A program made the position numbers and the translations under genes. The notes beneath the pieces were generated by a model. It was not told the DNA's origin and did not search any database. It saw nothing but the letters and a program-made list of their open reading frames with translations. Shown piece by piece: positions 31,348 through 40,639 of a stretch of DNA of 64,000 nt; position 1 is the first letter of the stretch; every line of letters begins with the position of its first letter. Source of the stretch: Thermoanaerobaculales bacterium (lineage in GTDB: Bacteria > Acidobacteriota > Thermoanaerobaculia > Thermoanaerobaculales > Sulfomarinibacteraceae); assembly GCA_035358815.1 (NCBI GenBank), contig DAOPQC010000002.1, positions 592,620-656,619 of the forward strand, written 5' to 3'.

Positions 31348-32574
31348 TCAAGAGAGATAGCCCGACATAATTTGCTCGGCGTTGCTCAGCCCGAGGGTCG
31401 TGCGGTTGCCCTGACTGTCCCTCGCGAGGTGGATCCCAAGATCGGACACCACCGTTGAAAACGGCTTCACGACGGCTCGACCCTCGTCGATCTTGACTTG
31501 ATGGATGAAATCTCGGTCCTCGCCATTCCATGCTTCGCATAGGATGAACGGGCTGTGCGACGAGATGAGCACCTGGCTTCGGTCGGATGGTACCTCCGCC
31601 AATGCGAGCTCCCGGATCGCCCGATAGAACACTCGCTGTACGGTCGCAGTGAGACCGTTCTCCGGCTCCTCGAGCATCAGAATCGGGGGGCGATTGGGAG
31701 CGTACACAAGGGCCATCAGCCCGACCGCGAGACGCTGGCCATCCGAGAGACGGGCCGCGGTAATCGTCTGACGCTGATCGGAAAAGCGAACTGAGAATCC
31801 GATCCGCTGCGATCCTACAGCATTGAACTCGAAGTCGTCGAAGCCCGGAAGGGCTTCCCGCACGTTTTTCCTGATTGCATCGAGTGCGGGATGCCCGGTC
31901 TCGCTCATGAAGTATAGGGTCGCGGCGAGGTTCTCACCTTCATACTCGATGCGCGGCGCTTCAGGAGATGAAAGATCGGGTAGGGCCGAAGGACGCCCGA
32001 GGTTCTGTGGGTCGAGACGGAATTTGTTGAATCGACTGATCTGCTTTGCGCACTCCACGACCGCCGGCGGATAGGGGTGCCCTGGCGCCGATGCCTCGGC
32101 GCGGCGGATGGCTGCGAGGATTCCCGTATCTCTGTTGAGATAGGTGGAGGCACCGGAGAGAGGCGAGGCATCCGGGTCCTCGCGATCGAAGAACACCTTG
32201 CCCTCGAGGGACTCCAGCTTCTCGGTGTGAATCTCAAACTCTGGCGTGCCGGCCTCAGCCTTGCCTCGCTGTGAGTAGTCGATTCGATAACTGAGCCGCT
32301 CAGGGGAATCCTGAGCGATCGACATCAGCACGTCGAAACCGATGCGAGCGACTGAGCTTGCGCCCCGATACTTGGTCGCTGCGTAGGAGTATGGATACTG
32401 GCCGAACGCTTGGCCGATGTTGCCGCGGGAGAGCATCGAGAAGTTGAGGAGCGCATCGAATAGGCCGGACTTACCGCCGCCGTTTGGCCCAACGAACACC
32501 GTGATCGGGGACAACGTTACCTTCGTGTCCTTATGAATGGAGTAGTTCTTGACGCGAATCTCATGCACGTACAC
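31348..32574 (-). CDS. RecF/OLD-like AAA ATPase
   Basis: 408 residues. Walker A GPNGGGKS at residues 29-36 right after the opening EIRVKNYSIHKD. The ABC-type signature LSDGQRLAVGLMAL comes late, directly before Walker B ILMLEEPENG, and then SSHSPFI, the switch/H-loop. This is the AAA_15/AAA_21 or OLD-like predicted ATPase used in many defence systems. Starts at GTG 32574 with GAGGAGG upstream. It is framed by attC-like sites on both sides, so it is a likely cassette. Partners nearby are HEPN and DUF5343. Confidence 0.85.
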   Translation of the reverse strand: MYVHEIRVKNYSIHKDTKVTLSPITVFVGPNGGGKSGLFDALLNFSMLSRGNIGQAFGQYPYSYAATKYRGASSVARIGFDVLMSIAQDSPERLSYRIDYSQRGKAEAGTPEFEIHTEKLESLEGKVFFDREDPDASPLSGASTYLNRDTGILAAIRRAEASAPGHPYPPAVVECAKQISRFNKFRLDPQNLGRPSALPDLSSPEAPRIEYEGENLAATLYFMSETGHPALDAIRKNVREALPGFDDFEFNAVGSQRIGFSVRFSDQRQTITAARLSDGQRLAVGLMALVYAPNRPPILMLEEPENGLTATVQRVFYRAIRELALAEVPSDRSQVLISSHSPFILCEAWNGEDRDFIHQVKIDEGRAVVKPFSTVVSDLGIHLARDSQGNRTTLGLSNAEQIMSGYLS

Positions 32575-32617
32575 GGAACCTCCTCGTTCTGCTTCTCGAT
32601 GCGCCGCCGGGTTCGGC

Positions 32618-32682
32618 GGCATAATCCTCCGGTTCAGCGGCGGGCCGCGCAGCGGACCGACCGCCGCAACCGGTTGTTAGGC
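32618..32682 (-). other. Integron attC-like site between HEPN and ATPase
   Basis: 65 bp. Minus orientation: left core GCCTAAC exact, then CCGGTTGCGGCGGTCGG and CCCGCCGCTGAACCGG arms with an extrahelical G and T, and a degenerate right core GATTATG in place of GTTAGGC. Very similar to 31257-31321 in the arms. The right core is damaged, so recombination may be lost. Confidence 0.75.
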
Positions 32683-32684
32683 TG

Positions 32685-33251
32685 CTACGGCGCCACGATC
32701 CTAAACCAGTCCCGCATCGTCTGCTTAACGCGCTCCGTCTCTTCATCGGGAATCGGCGTCATGTGGCAGACGGTGTTCCTCAGATGTCCGATCAGCCGAG
32801 CCTCTTGAACTAGAGCCTTGTCGCGCACCAAGTCGCTGAAGCCGTCTTTCCAGGCGTGTTCGATGATCCTCAGAAGTTGCGGGTAGGTAAGGAGAGCAGA
32901 CTTGTCGCGGGACCCGAGAGCCATCCAGCTCTTTGCCTCCTCCGTCTCTTCGAGCTTAGTGACTTCGTCTTGAACGTCCTTCGGCACTTTGTCCCACCAC
33001 GACGACCCCTGACCCGCTGAAAGCACCTCAACGACAAAGTCGCGGAGGTAGCCCTCGAAAATAAAGAAGAGTTTGTACGCCTCAGCAGCCCGCATGGCCT
33101 GCTTCACTTCATCCGGTATCAGCGCAGCAAGGTCGTAAGAGCTTGACAACAAGAGTGGTTCAGAAGGCGCGACCGTGTCGATCGCCGCGACCGTTCGCTC
33201 AGCCGTCTGGCCAAGCATCACAAAGAGCGCTGCCCTGGCATCTACACTCAC
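32685..33251 (-). CDS. HEPN (Swt1-like) domain protein
   Basis: 188 residues, all-helical. The HEPN RxxxxH catalytic motif is RNTVCH at residues 158-163 inside LIGHLRNTVCHM. AYKLFFIFEGYLRDFVVEVL near residue 60 is the Swt1/RiboL-like HEPN entry helix. Predicted ribonuclease. The GTG start overlaps the DUF5343 stop by four bases, so the two are coupled; an attC-like site follows directly. Likely effector of the DUF5343-HEPN pair. Confidence 0.8.
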   Translation of the reverse strand: MSVDARAALFVMLGQTAERTVAAIDTVAPSEPLLLSSSYDLAALIPDEVKQAMRAAEAYKLFFIFEGYLRDFVVEVLSAGQGSSWWDKVPKDVQDEVTKLEETEEAKSWMALGSRDKSALLTYPQLLRIIEHAWKDGFSDLVRDKALVQEARLIGHLRNTVCHMTPIPDEETERVKQTMRDWFRIVAP

Positions 33252-33856
33252 TGGAACACCCGCCTGAGGGCGTTGAAGATGTTCAGATACACCTCTTCCG
33301 TCCCGTTCGCTGGCAGGTGGATCTGAATGTTGTAGTGAAACTCGGTGCGGAGTTCCTTTCCTTGGTGTTTCGCCTCCTCCTGTTCCTGGTCTGACTCCTT
33401 TGAAGTCTCGTCCTTCGTCGTAGGCGCGGCCGATGCCGAGAAGTCCGCCAGCTTCGCGAGCGCGCCAAAAGTCGAAGCAATTCGTGCAGTCATTCCCTCG
33501 TCGGTTCCGGCAACCTGCGCTATGAGCCCCTTCAGCTTCTCAGAAGACAGAGCGTGCGCGGATTCATCCGACGCGAACAAGGGGGCATAGGCCGATCGGA
33601 TACCAGCGGCAATCGCCGCTTTCGCGGTTCCCGAGTTCTTGAGTTGCCGATACGCAGTCGTTGGCGTTCCGGATGCGTCCAGAAACCCCAGCGTTCTGAG
33701 CAGCGGAATGTATGCGCGATCGTTGGATCCCTTCAGCCCGATCGTCTGCTGAAGAAAGCTGCGTGTGAACTTGTCCGGGACCGTGGCCGACGCAATCTTC
33801 GAAAAGAGGGTTTCGAGGTGCTTGTTGGATGCCACGTACGGCAGCGAACTGGGCAT
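33248..33856 (-). CDS. DUF5343 protein (winged-helix type)
   Basis: 202 residues. MPSSLPYVASNKHLETLFSKIASATVPDKFTRSFLQQTIGLKGSNDRAYIPLLRTLGFLDASGTPTTAYRQLKN is the DUF5343 opening, with a winged-helix layout. A charged linker (KDETSKESDQEQEEAKHQGKE) leads to FHYNIQIHLPANGTEEVYLNIFNALRRVF, the family's C-terminal strand-helix. Probably the sensor or antitoxin-like partner of the HEPN protein. ATG with AGGAGG upstream. Confidence 0.82.
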   Translation of the reverse strand: MPSSLPYVASNKHLETLFSKIASATVPDKFTRSFLQQTIGLKGSNDRAYIPLLRTLGFLDASGTPTTAYRQLKNSGTAKAAIAAGIRSAYAPLFASDESAHALSSEKLKGLIAQVAGTDEGMTARIASTFGALAKLADFSASAAPTTKDETSKESDQEQEEAKHQGKELRTEFHYNIQIHLPANGTEEVYLNIFNALRRVFQ

Positions 33857-33899
33857 ACGGAACTACCTCCTGTATTTAGTCACGGAGCCGACAGCCCAA

Positions 33900-34000
33900 C
33901 ACCAGTTCGATTGCCAATTGACAATCGGCAACGAACGCGATGAGCGCAACATAGTCAGAATCTAGCTCCTCGAAGGAGCGGGCGCAAGTTGCTGGATTGG
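33900..34000 (-). repeat. Dispersed repeat, copy near 33.9 kb
   Basis: Third copy of the repeat at 29237 and 31121. Minus-strand reading SFEELDSDYVALIAFVADCQLAIELVL, to a stop at 33876. Occurs just upstream of DUF5343, i.e. at a cassette-like 5' edge. The gap 33857-34269 holds this and the tandem repeat at 34212, nothing else. Confidence 0.7.
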
Positions 34001-34211
34001 TTTGTTTTTTTGCTTGGTGCGTCGCGGGGCAGAGAAGCAAGCTCTGTGACGACGGCGGCGTACCACTCCGACACAAAGCCTGCGACGCCCGGAATCCCGG
34101 CCAGGTCTGTTTGGATGTGTGTCCCAGTCGTCCAGCTCGAACGAACCGGCCCCGGCGCGATCCGGGCGCGGATCCGGCTCCGCCGTTGACTTCCGGCTAC
34201 GCCTTCGGCTT

Positions 34212-34246
34212 CGCCGTGACGAGTCGCCGTGACGAGTCGTCGTGAC
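34212..34246. repeat. Tandem 13-bp repeat
   Basis: CGCCGTGACGAGT twice in tandem (34212-34237) followed by a partial third unit. Lies near the end of the alpha-2-macroglobulin gene, at the boundary between accessory and chromosomal-type DNA. Confidence 0.6.
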
Positions 34247-34269
34247 CAGAGCGGGCGAGGTGCGATCGC

Positions 34270-37200
34270 TTACTCACCTCCACCAATGAAGAGGCGGTGG
34301 CCCGCTGAATAGGCCGTGAACTCCGGGGCGTACATCGACTGCAGGGTGGCCGGGCTGACCCGGAAGGTCCCGCCCATGTTCGCGCGCAGGCGGTAGGTCA
34401 GGGTGTACTCGCCGGCCGGCAGCCACTCGATGAAGAAGTTGGTGCCCGAGTCGCGGATCTCCTCGTAGGCCGAGATCCCGAGGTCCCAGCGCCAGCCCGA
34501 GGCGAGCTTCTCGGGCTCGAAGCCGGCGCCGCGGGGGTCGCGGACGTGGACGTACTCGGCCGCGTGCTTGGCGCGGATCGAGAGGTGGACCTCGACCTGG
34601 TCACCGGGCGCGAGCGCGGCGCCCTCCGCGAGCGGCTCGAGGACCCACTCGTCGCCGACGTTGGTTCGCTTGTAGTAGCTGCGCGTGATCGCGAACAGGT
34701 CGCCGCGCGCCTCCTCGGGGAGCTGCTCAGTCGAGAAGTGCCAGGTCGCCGAGGCGAAGGCGAAGCCCTTGGCCGACTTCTCGACGATCACCGTCGACAT
34801 GGTCGCGGGATCGATCGCAGGGCCGGGCACGATGACCCGATTGCGGGCGCCGCTGTACTCGTCGGGCTCGAAGACGAAAGCCTGGCGGATCGGGCCGACG
34901 GTGACGGTGGCGTCCTCGCGCTGGCCGAGCTGGCCCTCGTGCTCGAGGTAGTGGATCAGCGAGTAGATGACCTCGGCGGTGGCCCGGGTCGACTTCCAGT
35001 GGTTGAGCTTCTTGTTGAGCAGCAGCCACTGCACGAGGCCGTGGCGGCGCCCGTCCGCGGGCTCGAGCTCGGTCAGGGTGCGCAGCGCCATCGCGTGCGA
35101 CTCGATGGTGTCGTTGTACCAGAGCCACGCCCGGTCCTCGGGCGCCCAGTAGGTGCCGAGGTCCTGATCGGTCTTGGCCGAGTCCATGACCGAGTCGAAG
35201 ACGAGCTTGGCGTCGTCGTGCCGGCCCGCCCGCTCGAGGGTCAGCGCCAGGTAGCCCTTGAGCAGCGGCTGGTGCTGCTTCCAGTGCCGGAAGGAAAACT
35301 CGAGCATGCGGCTTTGGTCATCGGCTGTGAACACGCCGCCGGTCCACGACTCGTCGGGGTAGCTCGAGAGCACGTAGTTCAAGAAGGTGATGGTCTCCCA
35401 GCAGCAGTCGTGGCCCATCATCAGGTCGACCAGCTCGTCGACGTAGTGCTGGTGCATGTAAGCCCAGGCCCGCTCGACCACCGGCCGCGGCACCTCGACG
35501 TCGAACTCGAGGGCCTTCGAGAAGCCATACAGGATGTAGAGGGTCATGTAGGGCGAGGGCGGGCCGCCCGGGAACCACGGGAAGGCGCCGAGCGAGGTCT
35601 GCGACTGCTCGAGCTTGGCCAGGGCCGAGGCCCGCTGCGCGTTGGCGATCCGGGGGTCGAGCACGTTGATGAGCTCGTCGGGCTGCTCGGAGCCGCCGCG
35701 GGCGGTCTGCAGCCACGGCGTCTCCTCGAGCGCCATCTTGCGGTTGGGGTCGGTGGCCTCCCAGGTCTCGAGGCGGGTGTCGCGGGTCGAGAACTCGGCC
35801 GCCATCCGCGCCACCGCCGGGTAGCGGCCATACAGCGACGACAGGATGCCGGTCGACAGGAAGCGGTTGAGGGTCTGCTCGGTGCACTCGTAGGGGTAGC
35901 TGACGAGGTAGGGCAGCGCGTTGAGCACCGAGTAGAAGAGCTGGGCGTCGACGGTGACCACGAGCTGGTCGTGGATCAGGGTCGGGTCGGGCTCGCGCAT
36001 GTCGGCGAAGTCGAGCTCGCGGCGGTCGGCGTCGCGTAAGGCGGCGAAGCGCGACTGGGCGAGGTGCACGCGGCCGGGTAGCACCGGCAGCGGCCGCCGC
36101 TCGCCGTCCGAGAATGCGCCGGCGCGGGCGGTGGCGGTGAAGGCGACGGTGCCGACTCTCGCCGGGACCGCAACCGGAAACTCGAGGGTCGTCCCCTTGC
36201 CGGGCTCGACCGAGAAGGTCACGCCGGACGCGGCGGCGACGGGCAGCCCGAACAGGCCGCGCAGGTCCTCGCCGGTGTCGGGGTCGCTGATCTCGAAGTC
36301 GAGCGTCCCGTCGAGCGGCGACGCTCCGGCGTTGTTGACTACCACCCGGATCGCCGCGCGATCACCCTCGCGCAGGAAGCGCGGCAGGTAGGGCCGCACC
36401 ATCAGCTCCTTGACCGAGCGGGCCTGGCGCTCGATCGAGCCGGCGCGCAGGTCGGTGGTGATCGCGTGCACCCAGACGTTCCACTCGGTGACCGAGTCCG
36501 GGACCTGGAACTCGATCGCGGCCGAGCCGTCCGGCCCGAGCAGCAGGTGCGGTGAGAAGAAAGCGGTCTCGGAGAAGTCCTCGCGCAGGGCGACGCCCTC
36601 ACCGCCCGGGGTCTCCGGTGGCGCCGCCTCAGCGATCTCCTCCTTGCCCGAAAGGCGGGCCTCGTCGGCCTCGCTCTCCGGCGCCATCACGGCGTCGGCC
36701 ATCGTCGCCGGCGCGGGCATCCGCTGGGCCTCGAGGCCGGCGGTCTTCGCCATGTACATGCCGCGCCGGCCCATGCCGCCGATGCCATAGCCGTCGAGCA
36801 GCTTGAGCCGGTCGCCGGAGAGGGAGGGGTAGCCGGGCAGCTCGGCGAATCCGCTCGACCAGCTCCAGGCGTGCTGCGCGGTGCCGAGGTTCGACTGCTG
36901 GCGGCCGACCGACGACCGGTCGGGGTAGAGCGACTGCGGGCTCGGCGGCGTGTGGGGCGCGAAGATGTCGAGCGAGCGGTCGTACATGTAGGCGAGCAGC
37001 TCCGCCGTGCCGGCGTCGACCGCGGCCTGGTCGTGGCCGCGCACGGTGACCCGGAAGCTCTCCGAGGCGCCGGGCCGCAGGGTCTCGCGGAAGCTCGCGA
37101 ACTCGAGCTGAAGCTGCCGGTCGTCCCAAGGCACGTGGATCGAGGTCGTCTGGCGAACGAGCTGGTGGTCGCGCAGCACGGTCAGGCTGACCCCGAACCC

Positions 37201-40200
37201 ACCGCGGTCGGCCTCGGTGATCGGGATCTCGATGAGCTCGGCGTCGTACCCGGCGTGCAGCACCCGGCGGGAGATCCGGCGGCCGTCGCGGAAGGTCTCG
37301 AGCACAATCTCCTGGTCGCGCAGGCCGGACCGCACGAGCAGGCGTGCGGTCTCGCCCACCGGCACCGAGCTACGCTCCGCGAGCAGCAGCGCCGGCAGCG
37401 CCACGTCGCAGCCGCGCTCCGCGGCCACGATCAGGTTGCGGGAGGCCTCTGCGGTGGCGCCGAAGTCGTCGATGGTGGTGTAGACGAGCCGGTAGGCGCC
37501 CGCGGCCAGACCGCGCACGTTGACCGTGGCCGACCCGTCCTCGCCGTGGGTCAGCCGGCCCGCGGCGACCTCGCGGCCCTCGGGCCAGCGGGCCATCACC
37601 GAGTCGGGATCGTGCCGGGTGTCCCAGCGCGGACGCCGCTGGTCACCCGGCGTGCGGAAGCGGTCCTCGGCGCCCGGCGGCGCCGGCACTGGCTCGTCGG
37701 CCGGCAGCAGGGCGCGGTCAGGCTGAACCAGCTCGACAATCCGCCACGAGCCGGCCCCAGCCCGCGGGGTGCCATCGAGGTCGCTGCGATGGACCTTCAG
37801 CTCGGCGTGCTGGCGGGCAGGCAGAAATGCCAGCGGTGAGTCGATCCGGGCCTCGACCGCCACGAAGCCGAGCCGGAAGGCGCGGGTCGCCGAGCGGGTC
37901 TCTCCGCCCTCGTCGGTGACCTCGGCTGTGAGCCGGTAGCGGTAGCTGATGCCCTCGATCTCCGCCTCGCGCTCGTCCGCGGCCGGCGTGAAGGCGACCG
38001 TGAAGCGGCCGTCGGCGTCCAGCCGCGCGGCGCCGGAGGCCACGATCTCGGCCTCGGTCGCCGGGGCCGGCGCCCACCAGTACCACCAGCGGGGGTAGAC
38101 CGGCTCCCGCGCCACCCGCCACGCCACGTCGCCCGCGCTCACCGGCAGGCCGAAGTAGTAGCGCGCCGAGCCGGACAGCGCAGCCGCCCGGTTGAGGCGC
38201 AGCGGCTCGGAAGGCTCCTCGACCGTCACCTCGAAGGTCGGCCGCTTGTACTCCTCGACCCGAAGCTGAGTGGCGCCGCCCAGCGACGACTGCAGCTGCC
38301 AGGCGCCGAGCAGCCTGCCCGGTGGGATCTCGAAGCTGCCCGAGGCCGAGCCGAAGTCGTTGGTCGTCAGCTGCCGGGACGCCACCTCCTCGCCGTTGGC
38401 GTCGGTCAGCGTGACCGTCACCGGCGACCTCGGCGAGGTGCGGTAGCGCTGCTCGTCGCCGCCGCCGCGGTAGGCCACGACCTTCCAGTGGATGGTCTGC
38501 TGGGGCCGGTAGACCGAGCGGTCGGTGTAGAGGAACGCCCCGGTGTCCACCCCGAAGGAAGGCTCCTCGAAGCGGTACAGGAAGCTCGTGTCGACCGACA
38601 CGTGGTCCTGCCAGCTCCCGAGCAGGAAGTACTGGTCCGGCCGCTGCCCGAGGTCGGCGAAGCGCGCGAGGCCGTCGATCCCGGTGCGCTTCTCATCGAC
38701 CAGCCGGTGGCCGCGCCGCCAGTCGGCGCGGTAGAGCGAGATCTCGGCGCCCGCCAGCGGCAGGCCGCTGCCGCCGGACCGCGCGGCGACCTCCCAGCCG
38801 CCGCCGACCTGAGAGCTCACCAGCACCAGGTCGCCGATGACCAGGTTGACCGCGTTCATCTGGTTGCCCTCGCGGGCAAAGTCGCGGCGGGCCGAGACCA
38901 CCACCAGGTAGGCGCCGGGTGCCGTCATCGGCGGCGTCGCGTCGCTCGCGTGGTCGCGGTAGTCGGGGGTCGCCGGCAGCTCCTCGGTCCACGCCGCGGC
39001 CGGTTTGCGGCTGTCGATCCACCCCGGCACCTCGCGGTAGCCGGGCAGCAGGTTGTAGTCCTTCGCGCCGGTGACCGCGTCCTCGAGGTCGAAGGCGTAG
39101 GCCCGGAAGTGGAGCGCGTCGAGGTTGCGGTGGGTGACACGGATCGAGCGGCGGTTGGCGGCGTCGAGCGCCATCGCCTCGAGGGTGAAGGCGGGCGCCT
39201 CGATGGCGGCCACAAGGTGGCGGCAGCGCGCACCGCCGACGCTGCTCGGGTGGCGCTCGGCGCCGGCCTGCGCCTCCTGCCGCGCCCGCACCAGCGAGTC
39301 GCCTTCATCCTCCCCTTGCAGCATCTCGGCGAGCGCGGCCTGGCCCATCGACCACCACTCGAAGCTGCGGTCGAACTCCGACTGCACCGACTGCAGGTGC
39401 TCGCGGACGGCGCGCTTGTCGTGGGAGCTCGAGAATGCGGCGTGAAGGCGGCGCAGCCGCTCCAGGCGCGCCTCGAGGGCCGCCTCGGGCCGGCCCGCCG
39501 AGTGATGCCAGGACTCGAGGTCGTCGAGGACGGCGCCGATCTTCGAGAGCGGATGGACGCGCGGGTCGGCCAGGTCGAGCTCGCCTGAGTGTGCGGGGTC
39601 GCCGGCGATGAGGGCCGGGGCGTCGAGCTGGTAGAGCTGGTTGGCCTGGCCGGGACGCCACAGCGAGCTGTCCGCCAGCAGCTCCACCCACAGGTAGGAG
39701 ACGGCGTCGCGAAGGGTGCCGCGGATCCGCGCCGGGTAGTCGTTCTGCTCGATGTAGCGGGCGAGCTCGCCGATCGAGGCTTCGCCCCACCGGCCGCGCT
39801 CGTGCCACACCCGGCCGTAGGCGCGGTTGGCCTCGGCCACGATCTGCTCGAGCGTCCACCGCTTGAGGTCGACCTCGTCGTCGCTCGCCACCCGCTCGCG
39901 GTCGCGGATCTCCCACGAGTAGATACCCGCGTAGCTGACCAGCGACTGGGCGTAATAGAGGTCGAGCACGGCGCGCGAGACGGCGTCGGACGGCCACTCA
40001 GCCTCGCGCAGGAAGCGCACCGCGGTCTCGTACCCGTGCAGGCCCATCCGAAGCTGGACCTCGGTCACCAGGGCGCGGGTCCAGGCGGCGTTGTCGCCGG
40101 ACGCCCGCGCGCTCTCGCGAAGCTCGGCGACCGCGGCCGCCGCAGCCTCGAGCTTCTGTTCCGACACGAGCTTGTCGATCTCCTCCCAGGTCACGGTCGG

Positions 40201-40335
40201 GCCCTCCGGCGCGGTGATGCGCTGGCCCCCATCCTGCGGCGGCGGGGCGACGGCGTGCAAGCCCGCCGCGAGGCCGGCGAGGACAAAGGGGATGACGGCG
40301 AGGGTGAGGCGGCGGATGGTGTGCGGGTGTTGCAT
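34270..40335 (-). CDS. Bacterial alpha-2-macroglobulin family protein
   Basis: 2021 residues with a signal peptide (cleavage near residue 29). N-terminal helical region with repeats, then a series of macroglobulin beta-sandwich domains, a bait-type variable stretch, and from about residue 1450 the thioester and complement-control region. The thioester motif is YECTEQTLNRF with Cys at residue 1484 and Gln three residues later, so the covalent trap should be functional. Periplasmic or surface protease trap. No penicillin-binding protein gene lies beside it. Very long minus-strand gene; weak ribosome binding site. Confidence 0.88.
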   Translation of the reverse strand: MQHPHTIRRLTLAVIPFVLAGLAAGLHAVAPPPQDGGQRITAPEGPTVTWEEIDKLVSEQKLEAAAAAVAELRESARASGDNAAWTRALVTEVQLRMGLHGYETAVRFLREAEWPSDAVSRAVLDLYYAQSLVSYAGIYSWEIRDRERVASDDEVDLKRWTLEQIVAEANRAYGRVWHERGRWGEASIGELARYIEQNDYPARIRGTLRDAVSYLWVELLADSSLWRPGQANQLYQLDAPALIAGDPAHSGELDLADPRVHPLSKIGAVLDDLESWHHSAGRPEAALEARLERLRRLHAAFSSSHDKRAVREHLQSVQSEFDRSFEWWSMGQAALAEMLQGEDEGDSLVRARQEAQAGAERHPSSVGGARCRHLVAAIEAPAFTLEAMALDAANRRSIRVTHRNLDALHFRAYAFDLEDAVTGAKDYNLLPGYREVPGWIDSRKPAAAWTEELPATPDYRDHASDATPPMTAPGAYLVVVSARRDFAREGNQMNAVNLVIGDLVLVSSQVGGGWEVAARSGGSGLPLAGAEISLYRADWRRGHRLVDEKRTGIDGLARFADLGQRPDQYFLLGSWQDHVSVDTSFLYRFEEPSFGVDTGAFLYTDRSVYRPQQTIHWKVVAYRGGGDEQRYRTSPRSPVTVTLTDANGEEVASRQLTTNDFGSASGSFEIPPGRLLGAWQLQSSLGGATQLRVEEYKRPTFEVTVEEPSEPLRLNRAAALSGSARYYFGLPVSAGDVAWRVAREPVYPRWWYWWAPAPATEAEIVASGAARLDADGRFTVAFTPAADEREAEIEGISYRYRLTAEVTDEGGETRSATRAFRLGFVAVEARIDSPLAFLPARQHAELKVHRSDLDGTPRAGAGSWRIVELVQPDRALLPADEPVPAPPGAEDRFRTPGDQRRPRWDTRHDPDSVMARWPEGREVAAGRLTHGEDGSATVNVRGLAAGAYRLVYTTIDDFGATAEASRNLIVAAERGCDVALPALLLAERSSVPVGETARLLVRSGLRDQEIVLETFRDGRRISRRVLHAGYDAELIEIPITEADRGGFGVSLTVLRDHQLVRQTTSIHVPWDDRQLQLEFASFRETLRPGASESFRVTVRGHDQAAVDAGTAELLAYMYDRSLDIFAPHTPPSPQSLYPDRSSVGRQQSNLGTAQHAWSWSSGFAELPGYPSLSGDRLKLLDGYGIGGMGRRGMYMAKTAGLEAQRMPAPATMADAVMAPESEADEARLSGKEEIAEAAPPETPGGEGVALREDFSETAFFSPHLLLGPDGSAAIEFQVPDSVTEWNVWVHAITTDLRAGSIERQARSVKELMVRPYLPRFLREGDRAAIRVVVNNAGASPLDGTLDFEISDPDTGEDLRGLFGLPVAAASGVTFSVEPGKGTTLEFPVAVPARVGTVAFTATARAGAFSDGERRPLPVLPGRVHLAQSRFAALRDADRRELDFADMREPDPTLIHDQLVVTVDAQLFYSVLNALPYLVSYPYECTEQTLNRFLSTGILSSLYGRYPAVARMAAEFSTRDTRLETWEATDPNRKMALEETPWLQTARGGSEQPDELINVLDPRIANAQRASALAKLEQSQTSLGAFPWFPGGPPSPYMTLYILYGFSKALEFDVEVPRPVVERAWAYMHQHYVDELVDLMMGHDCCWETITFLNYVLSSYPDESWTGGVFTADDQSRMLEFSFRHWKQHQPLLKGYLALTLERAGRHDDAKLVFDSVMDSAKTDQDLGTYWAPEDRAWLWYNDTIESHAMALRTLTELEPADGRRHGLVQWLLLNKKLNHWKSTRATAEVIYSLIHYLEHEGQLGQREDATVTVGPIRQAFVFEPDEYSGARNRVIVPGPAIDPATMSTVIVEKSAKGFAFASATWHFSTEQLPEEARGDLFAITRSYYKRTNVGDEWVLEPLAEGAALAPGDQVEVHLSIRAKHAAEYVHVRDPRGAGFEPEKLASGWRWDLGISAYEEIRDSGTNFFIEWLPAGEYTLTYRLRANMGGTFRVSPATLQSMYAPEFTAYSAGHRLFIGGGE

Positions 40336-40639
40336 GGTGCCAGTTTAGAGTCTTCCGGCCGTCGAGAGTTCCCGCGGGACTCGGTTTGTGCCGCCACTGG
40401 CAGCCCGTCCCAACGCCTGCGTGGCCCTCCGCCGCGCCCGCTTCCGCGCCCGCTTCCGCGACTGTCCGTTCCCGTCCCAGTTCCCGTCCCCGGCCTCCCT
40501 TCCGCACCCGCTTCCGCTTCCGCGCCCGAACTTCCGATCCGCGTCCGCGGGCGCCGAATCCCAGACATCGGAAGCGGGAGTGGAAGCGGAAGGGGAAGCG
40601 GGTCGACGGCGAGAAGGCGTATCATCATTCCGAGGCGAC
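40336..40639. repeat. Divergent gap with inverted CGTTCC-type hexamer repeats
   Basis: Between the alpha-2-macroglobulin (minus) and an exported protein (plus). Pyrimidine-rich hexamers at about 40438-40530 face purine-rich GGAAGCGGGA units at about 40570-40610, so the whole segment can form a long hairpin. Promoters for both genes must lie here. Confidence 0.6.

Noticed and set aside
34270..40335. Plus-strand frames of several hundred codons opposite the alpha-2-macroglobulin and other GC-rich genes
   Set aside because: They are codon-position shadows: rich in Arg, Ala, Gly and Val, without recognisable domains, and covered by a well-supported gene on the other strand.
40336..40639. Long open frames in the hexamer repeat gaps
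   Set aside because: Low-complexity Pro/Arg/Ser-rich readings from repeat DNA on both strands; no start with a ribosome binding site.
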